Source: CAJQGY01 sp964523375 (GTDB taxonomy: Bacteria; Pseudomonadota; Gammaproteobacteria; Magnimaribacterales; D2472). From it: a stretch of 39,123 nucleotides of DNA. Position 1 is the stretch's first letter, and the number at the start of each line of letters is the position of its first letter. The position numbers and the translations under genes were made by a program. This document shows positions 34,220-39,123 of the stretch, piece by piece. The DNA is taken from NCBI GenBank assembly GCA_964523375.1, contig CAZFYG010000014.1:1-39123 (forward strand). The letters run 5' to 3'. The notes under the pieces were generated by a model, which had not been told where the DNA came from, made no database searches, and saw only the letters and a program-made list of their open reading frames with translations.

Positions 34220-35203
34220 TTAAAACTTAACGACCTTTTTTAGAACAGTTTCTCCATCAATATTTTTTATTTCAGATACAACTATTTTTTGTTCAGTATC
34301 TATTTTTAATAAACCGTAATTAACATTTAACATCATTTCTCCAATTTGGAGAGGGTCATATTCTTTAGGCTCTTTAAATATTTTTTTAATTGCTTTATTC
34401 AAAGAAGATGAGCTAATTTCAAATAGCTCTCCATACTCATAGAAACCAGCCTTATGTCTATCTCCAGAAAGAATGATTGTTTTAGTTTCTTCTTTTTCTA
34501 AAAGATTCAAAAGCTTTGTTCGTTCTGTTGGAAAAATATTCCATTTCTCCCAGCTATGTCCAGTAGGTAGTACCTGTACCGATGAGAGAAGTATTATTAA
34601 GTCCGCTTCTTGAGAAATAACATCATTTAGCCAGAGCCATTGATCTTCACCAAGCATTGTAATATTTTTTTTATTTACTGGTTCGTAGTTATCCTTTCTG
34701 CTTTTTGTTGTACTTCTAAAATATCTTGTATCTAAACCAATAATATTTACTTTTAAACCATCAATATTAAGTATATTGTTAAAATAAGTACCTTCTTGGC
34801 TTCGCCTTTTATCGTTTTGGCTTGAGCCCCAGAAATCTAAATAAAGCCTTTGCGCTTCTTCTTTGAATTCATATTCGAAACCTCCATCATTCACTCCATA
34901 ATCATGATCATCCCAAATATAAAAAACATCTTTTTCATTAAGCCAATTTGGAATCATCTTTTTTTGTTTTTTATAAGCAAGCTTCATTTTATTAAGCTTG
35001 CCATTAGGACTATCACCATAGACGTTATCACCAAGAAAGATAAATGAATCAATGTTTTCATTTTTAATACTCTTCCAGATAGGTTGCGGTAATTTTTGAT
35101 CAAGACAAGACCCAAATGCAACTTTATATTCATCTGAAATGAGCTGGTTAGATGAAAAAATTAAAATTAAAAAGAAAAGTCTATGGGTATATAATTTATT
35201 CAT
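34220..35203 (-). CDS. Exported PhoD-like metallophosphatase
   Basis: A 327-residue protein with a signal peptide (MNKLYTHRLFFLILIFSSNQ..., cleavage near residue 23). The PhoD-type metal and active-site motifs are FGSC (30-33), FLGDNVYGD (56-64), WDDHDYGVND (97-106) and LSGDRH (245-250). It likely hydrolyses phosphate esters or diesters outside the cytoplasm, useful for phosphorus gain in seawater. I chose ATG at 35203: it gives a normal signal peptide and avoids overlap with the divergent gene. A start at 35260 would prepend 19 residues inside that gene. Confidence 0.85.
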   Translation of the reverse strand: MNKLYTHRLFFLILIFSSNQLISDEYKVAFGSCLDQKLPQPIWKSIKNENIDSFIFLGDNVYGDSPNGKLNKMKLAYKKQKKMIPNWLNEKDVFYIWDDHDYGVNDGGFEYEFKEEAQRLYLDFWGSSQNDKRRSQEGTYFNNILNIDGLKVNIIGLDTRYFRSTTKSRKDNYEPVNKKNITMLGEDQWLWLNDVISQEADLIILLSSVQVLPTGHSWEKWNIFPTERTKLLNLLEKEETKTIILSGDRHKAGFYEYGELFEISSSSLNKAIKKIFKEPKEYDPLQIGEMMLNVNYGLLKIDTEQKIVVSEIKNIDGETVLKKVVKF

Positions 35204-35234
35204 AAGTGAAGTATAGCAATTTAGTAAAGAACTA

Positions 35235-35960
35235 ATGAATAACAAAATCATTCTAATCATCAGCTGTTTTATTATTTCAAACTGTTCTGATAAAGATTCA
35301 AATCAAACCAGGTTAAGTGCTGTAATTTTACCTGAATACAGCTCTTTTGCAGTGGTAGCAGATTGCAGCCTTTCAAAAGGCAACTCACTTATAGATTTAG
35401 AATCATTTCTTTCATCCCAAGCCATATCTAAAGGAAATACAGACAGCTCAGTATCGGTGTTGTTTCCAAATAACTCCGCCTCTGTGAATACCTTTCTAAT
35501 TTATATTAAAGGGGGGTCAGAAGTGGAGACCACCAATAGAATAAATAATATTTATATTGATGGATTAGAGTCTATTTCTACCTGTTCATATGAGCAACCC
35601 TCAAAATCTTTAACCCTTTTTACCAACCCATTAAATTTATCTCAGTCCGAAGATTATAATATTTCTGAAATTTTAAACTGTTCTTATAACGATGGTTACA
35701 GCTATGGGTCTTTTGTAATTGCCGTAGATAGGCTTATTCAAAAAATGGAAATGTTTAAATCAAAATATGAGATCGACTATATTGAATTAAGAGATGAAAA
35801 CTCTTTTTTATGGGTAAATAGGTTTAACAATTCATTTTACGAATCAGAGCTGCCTGAGCTTTGGTTAAAAAATCCTGAAGAATCTTTAGAAATACAAAAT
35901 GAATTTAAGGATAATGCAATTTGTAATAACGCGAGTGTGTATAAAGAATTTTCTCTTTAA
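35235..35960 (+). CDS. Putative lipoprotein, unknown function
   Basis: A 241-residue protein with a short hydrophobic leader ending in IISNC, a plausible lipobox with Cys 17 as the lipidated residue. The mature part is Ser/Asn-rich and acidic, with several more cysteines (VVADCSLSKG, ISTCSYEQ, ILNCSYNDG, NAICNN). The middle, from about residue 60 to 120, looks like a compact alpha/beta domain. I recognise no family. It is divergent from the PhoD-like gene with 31 bases between the starts, so the two could share regulation. Confidence 0.6.
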   Translation: MNNKIILIISCFIISNCSDKDSNQTRLSAVILPEYSSFAVVADCSLSKGNSLIDLESFLSSQAISKGNTDSSVSVLFPNNSASVNTFLIYIKGGSEVETTNRINNIYIDGLESISTCSYEQPSKSLTLFTNPLNLSQSEDYNISEILNCSYNDGYSYGSFVIAVDRLIQKMEMFKSKYEIDYIELRDENSFLWVNRFNNSFYESELPELWLKNPEESLEIQNEFKDNAICNNASVYKEFSL

Positions 35961-35970
35961 TCAAGAATTA

Positions 35971-35998
35971 TTACTACACTAAGCTATACAAATATATT
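35971..35998 (+). promoter_or_regulatory. Promoter of the tRNA-Gly gene
   Basis: TTACTA (35971-35976), 16-base spacer, TATATT (35993-35998), then about 19 bases to the 5' end of the tRNA. Spacing and position are right for a sigma70 promoter. Confidence 0.5.
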
Positions 35999-36017
35999 AG
36001 AATACTCGAATCTATTA

Positions 36018-36092
36018 GCGGGTATCGTATAATGGCTATTATAAGAGGTTTCCAACCTTTTGATGAGAGTTCGATCCTCTCTACCCGCTCCA
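36018..36092 (+). tRNA. glyT: tRNA-Gly (anticodon UCC)
   Basis: The 75-base sequence folds as a cloverleaf. The acceptor stem is GCGGGTA with TACCCGC, the anticodon stem AGAGG with CCTTT around the loop TTTCCAA (anticodon TCC), and the T-arm contains GTTCGATCC. The 3' end TCCA is encoded. It matches E. coli glyT closely in layout (GCGGG.ATCGTATAATGGCTATTA start). It stands alone here, not in the Tyr-Gly-Thr-tufB cluster seen in enterobacteria. Confidence 0.95.
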
Positions 36093-36178
36093 ATTTTATA
36101 CATGAAACTAACTTACTATTAATTGAACCATTAAGTTTAAATGGGTTATATTGATACATTGTTTATAAATTATTGAAT

Positions 36179-39123
36179 ATGCATCATAAAAATAACAACC
36201 TTTTATTTTTACTAACTTTACTAATTACAGCCTGCGGTGGCGGCAGTGGCGGAGGAGGCGGCAGCAACACCCCACCCCCAAGTCCTGCACCAACTATCAG
36301 CTTTACAGCATCCCCAGTTTCAGTACTATTAAACAGCACATCTACTTTTTCTTGGTCTACAACTAATGCAACATCTTGTACTGCATCGGGTTCAACCCAA
36401 TGGAGTGGATCTAAAGCAACGTCTGGCACTGAAGATATTCCTATTACTATTCCTGGCAATACAACATTTACTCTAAGCTGTTCTGGGGCGGGTGGCTCAA
36501 GAAATGCCTCAGTTATTATTGAAGGCTTTAGGCAAACTGATGGCGTAGTTGTGGACGGCTATATATCAGGTGCTAATGTTTTTATTGATGAGAATGAAAA
36601 CTTTATTGCTGATGCACAAGAGAATGCAACCACTTCAGATAACGATGGCAAATTCACTATTAAATACGCTAACGGAAGCTTAGTTTCCATTGGCGGTACA
36701 GACTTAGATTCACAAACTCTATTAGATAATCTTTTAATTACTCATAAACTTGATGGTTTTTCTGATTTTAAAGCCATAACCCCTATTACTTCGGTTGATG
36801 CATTTTTAGAAAGCACAGATATCAATGTAGCACTGGGTATAGATAGCTCTATCAATATAGCTGTTGATGACCCTGTAGCCCTAAAAGGGGATGGTGGTAT
36901 TTATGACTATTTGTATGAGAAGGGCAACCAGCTCACCGTTCTCGCTTACGCACTGCAAAACATAACTAACGATCTAAATACAACAACTGAGACCACTCAA
37001 GACTTCTTTAAGTCTATAGCCGAGGAAGTAGAGACTGAATATACCGAAACCCAAAGCAAAGTAGACATTGAAACAACTGACTTTATCTCAAAAGTTTTAA
37101 CTAATGTTGAAACTGCAAAGACATTAAACCTTAATGAAACTGATAAAAGTAATACAGTTACTGCTCTGGCCTCAGTTATACCAATCATCCAAGTTAAAGA
37201 AGATGCAGATACAACCACCTCACTTATTCGTTTTGGTGTATCTCAATTACAAGAAGATATAGTTAGCCTTGCCAATGGAAGCGCATCTGAAGAGTTGGTT
37301 GAGGACTATACACAGGATGTCATAAACTATATAGCTACAACAGAAAGCATATCTTCAGATAATTTAACACCTGATATCAGTAGTATAGATGATTCAGTCG
37401 TTCTAGATGAAGATTCTGTGATTGATATCTTTATTTTAAATAATGATTCTTTTGTTGCAGGAGCACCTTTTAGTATCTCAACAACATTGCCCATGAATGG
37501 TAATGTTGAAATAATAAATAACTATATTACTTATACCCCAGATACAGATTACTTTGGTGATGATGATCTTTCTTACACCTTATCCCAAGGAGATAAAACT
37601 TCATCAGCTGATGTAAATATTACAATTAACTCAATTAATGATGCCCCATCTATAGATATAGCTTCAACCTTAACAGCTTCTGAAAACCAGACTGCCATTA
37701 CAACCATATCTATCTCCGATGTTGATGAGGATGAGCTAACGTTAACTTTAGGTGGAACAGATGCTAGCAGTCTTAATCTTTCAGCTGAAAACGTTTTAAG
37801 TTTCAAGGAAGCGCCAGATTATGAAACTAAAGATAATTATTCTATTAATCTATCTTTAACTGATGGAACTGAGACTACAGACAAAGATATTAGCATCTTA
37901 GTTACTGATATTAATGATGTAGCTCCTGTATTTACATCTTCAGCTTCTTTTAATGCACCTGAGAACCAGTTAGCAATTGGTACTGTGACTGCTAATGATG
38001 AAGAGGATGATGATCTTAGCTTTAGTATTTCAAGTGAAGAATTAGTTATCACTTCAGAAGGTGTTTTAACATTTGTTTCGGCTCCTGATTTTGAGGCTAA
38101 ATCCTCTTATACAACAACTATTACTGTTTCTGATGGAATTAATGAGGCTACTCAAGATATCTCAGTAAATGTAACTAATGTAAACGATGTTGCACCAGTG
38201 TTTACCTCATCTGCAACTTTTAGTGCTGCTGAAAACCAAACAGCTATTAATACAGTAACAGCCACTGATGCCGATGGTGACGATGTAACTTTCACAGTTT
38301 CAGGTTCTGAGTTTGCAATAACTTCAACAGGAGTTTTAACCTTTGCTTCAGCTCCTGACTATGAAACTAAATCTTCTTATACAGCAACCGTAACAGCAGC
38401 TGATGGAACGAATTCAACCACTCAAGACATTACTGTTAACGTAACTGATGTTAATGATGTTCCAGTCTTCACTTCAGGCTCAATCTTTAGTGCTGCTGAA
38501 AACCAAACAGCTATAGGCACAGTTACAGCAACTGATGATGAAGGTGAAGGTGTAACTTTCACAGTTTCTGGATCTGAATTAGCAATTACTTTAGCAGGAG
38601 TTTTAACCTTTGCCTCAGCTCCAGATTATGAAACTAAGTCTAGTTATACAGCTACAGTAACTGCTAGTGATGATACTAATTCAACATCTCAAGAAATTAC
38701 TGTGAATATTACGGATGTTAATGAAGTTCCAGTCTTTACTTCATCAGCTACCTTTAGCGCTGCTGAAAACCAAACAGCTATAGGAACAGTAACCGCTACT
38801 GATGCCGATGGTGATTCAGTAACCTTCACAGTTTCAGGTTCTGAGCTAGCAATTACCACCGCTGGTGTTTTAACTTTTGTATCTGCTCCTGACTTTGAAA
38901 CTAAAAAATTATACAAAGCTACAGTGACAGCTAGCGATGGAACTAATACCGCTGATCAAACAATCAAAGTTCAAGTTACAGACGCTAATGAAAATAGTCC
39001 AAGCTTCACCTCAGAAGCTACTTTTAGTGCAGCAGAAAATCAAACTGCTATTGGAACAGTAGCAGCCACTGATGCTGATGGCGATAGTGTCACTTTCACA
39101 GTTTCAGGTTCTGAATTAGCAAT
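36179..39123 (+). CDS. Large surface lipoprotein with cadherin-like repeats, partial at right edge
   Basis: The frame is open from ATG 36179 to the window end (981 codons, no stop). The leader ends in LLITACGGG, a lipobox with Cys 18, followed by a Gly-rich and Pro-rich linker. Then come an Ig-like domain with the WSTTNATSCTASGS...WSGSKATSG motif (about 40-110), a carboxypeptidase-regulatory-like segment (DGYISGANVFIDENENFIADAQE), a helical region (about 200-420) and one VCBS/cadherin-like unit (YTPDTDYFGDDDLSYTL). From about residue 487, cadherin-type repeats of 89-92 residues follow (FSAAENQTAIGTVTATDADGD...TNVNDVAPVFTS), with Ca2+-site-like DADGD and NDV. Likely a long adhesin or cell-surface protein. 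No ribosome site is obvious. Confidence 0.85.
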   Translation, partial: MHHKNNNLLFLLTLLITACGGGSGGGGGSNTPPPSPAPTISFTASPVSVLLNSTSTFSWSTTNATSCTASGSTQWSGSKATSGTEDIPITIPGNTTFTLSCSGAGGSRNASVIIEGFRQTDGVVVDGYISGANVFIDENENFIADAQENATTSDNDGKFTIKYANGSLVSIGGTDLDSQTLLDNLLITHKLDGFSDFKAITPITSVDAFLESTDINVALGIDSSINIAVDDPVALKGDGGIYDYLYEKGNQLTVLAYALQNITNDLNTTTETTQDFFKSIAEEVETEYTETQSKVDIETTDFISKVLTNVETAKTLNLNETDKSNTVTALASVIPIIQVKEDADTTTSLIRFGVSQLQEDIVSLANGSASEELVEDYTQDVINYIATTESISSDNLTPDISSIDDSVVLDEDSVIDIFILNNDSFVAGAPFSISTTLPMNGNVEIINNYITYTPDTDYFGDDDLSYTLSQGDKTSSADVNITINSINDAPSIDIASTLTASENQTAITTISISDVDEDELTLTLGGTDASSLNLSAENVLSFKEAPDYETKDNYSINLSLTDGTETTDKDISILVTDINDVAPVFTSSASFNAPENQLAIGTVTANDEEDDDLSFSISSEELVITSEGVLTFVSAPDFEAKSSYTTTITVSDGINEATQDISVNVTNVNDVAPVFTSSATFSAAENQTAINTVTATDADGDDVTFTVSGSEFAITSTGVLTFASAPDYETKSSYTATVTAADGTNSTTQDITVNVTDVNDVPVFTSGSIFSAAENQTAIGTVTATDDEGEGVTFTVSGSELAITLAGVLTFASAPDYETKSSYTATVTASDDTNSTSQEITVNITDVNEVPVFTSSATFSAAENQTAIGTVTATDADGDSVTFTVSGSELAITTAGVLTFVSAPDFETKKLYKATVTASDGTNTADQTIKVQVTDANENSPSFTSEATFSAAENQTAIGTVAATDADGDSVTFTVSGSELA
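37637..39123 (+). repeat. Tandem cadherin-like repeats of about 270 bp
   Basis: Units begin near 37637, 37914, 38183, 38453, 38720 and 38990 and continue past the edge. The first two differ most; from 38183 on, neighbouring units share long identical stretches (for example GCTGCTGAAAACCAAACAGC). This points to recent expansion by recombination toward the C-terminal side. Confidence 0.9.

Noticed and set aside
35204..35260. Longer PhoD-like protein starting at 35260
   Set aside because: It would overlap the divergent lipoprotein gene and place a second hydrophobic stretch before a normal signal peptide.
36184..38916. Several minus-strand reading frames in the right-hand 3 kb
   Set aside because: They are Ser/Val-rich mirror images of the repetitive plus-strand lipoprotein, with no ribosome sites or domains.
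37637..39123. CRISPR-like or satellite repeat
   Set aside because: Units of about 270 bases stay in frame and encode cadherin-like domains; there are no short identical repeats with unique spacers.

Overview
The window looks like a piece of an AT-rich, streamlined genome from a marine gammaproteobacterium. The clues are a Klebsiella-like oadGAB sodium pump, a HexR-controlled Entner-Doudoroff (ED) set, a homodimeric-type AceE with a two-lipoyl AceF, an E. coli-like tRNA-Gly(UCC), very short intergenic gaps and convergent genes that share stop-codon bases. A SAR86-like oligotroph would fit, but that placement is inference.

Layout. (1) 1-3237, minus: oadG-oadA-oadB, a Na+-pumping oxaloacetate decarboxylase; oadB runs off the left edge. 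(2) 3347-7124, plus: gap, pyk, a MarC-type membrane protein and pgl. (3) 7121-7954, minus: hexR, the KDPG-responsive regulator. (4) 8071-29303, plus: twelve tightly packed genes, aceE-aceF-zwf-edd-eda, then an SSS sugar symporter, a GH3 beta-glucosidase, glk, a GH149-like beta-1,3-glucan phosphorylase, a membrane-anchored GH17, an exported clan GH-A hydrolase, a GPH-type symporter and a cytoplasmic GH17. (5) 29366-35960, a mixed block: solitary bL33, a CinA-like/NadD-like fusion, an exported alpha/beta hydrolase, an FeS-BCP photolyase with a renalase-like flavoprotein, a 36-codon gene, a PhoD-like phosphatase and an unknown lipoprotein. (6) 36018-36092: tRNA-Gly(UCC). (7) 36179 to the right edge: a large lipoprotein with cadherin-like repeats, cut by the window.

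How it works together (inference from families). The block 8071-29303 reads as one catabolic line from laminarin-type beta-1,3-glucan to acetyl-CoA. Exported GH17, GH-A and GH3 enzymes cut the glucan. Glucose enters by the SSS carrier and is phosphorylated by Glk. Oligosaccharides enter by the GPH carrier and are cut by cytoplasmic GH17 and the phosphorylase to glucose and glucose-1-phosphate. Zwf, Pgl, Edd and Eda then give pyruvate plus glyceraldehyde-3-phosphate, Gap and Pyk finish the lower branch, and AceEF makes acetyl-CoA. Perfect TGTAA-N5-TTACA palindromes, the HexR operator pattern, lie before gap and in the hexR/aceE divergent region, so one KDPG-sensing regulator could control the whole line. 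No outer-membrane TonB receptor, phosphoglucomutase or lpd is present in the window.

No gene-free stretch exceeds about 300 bases.
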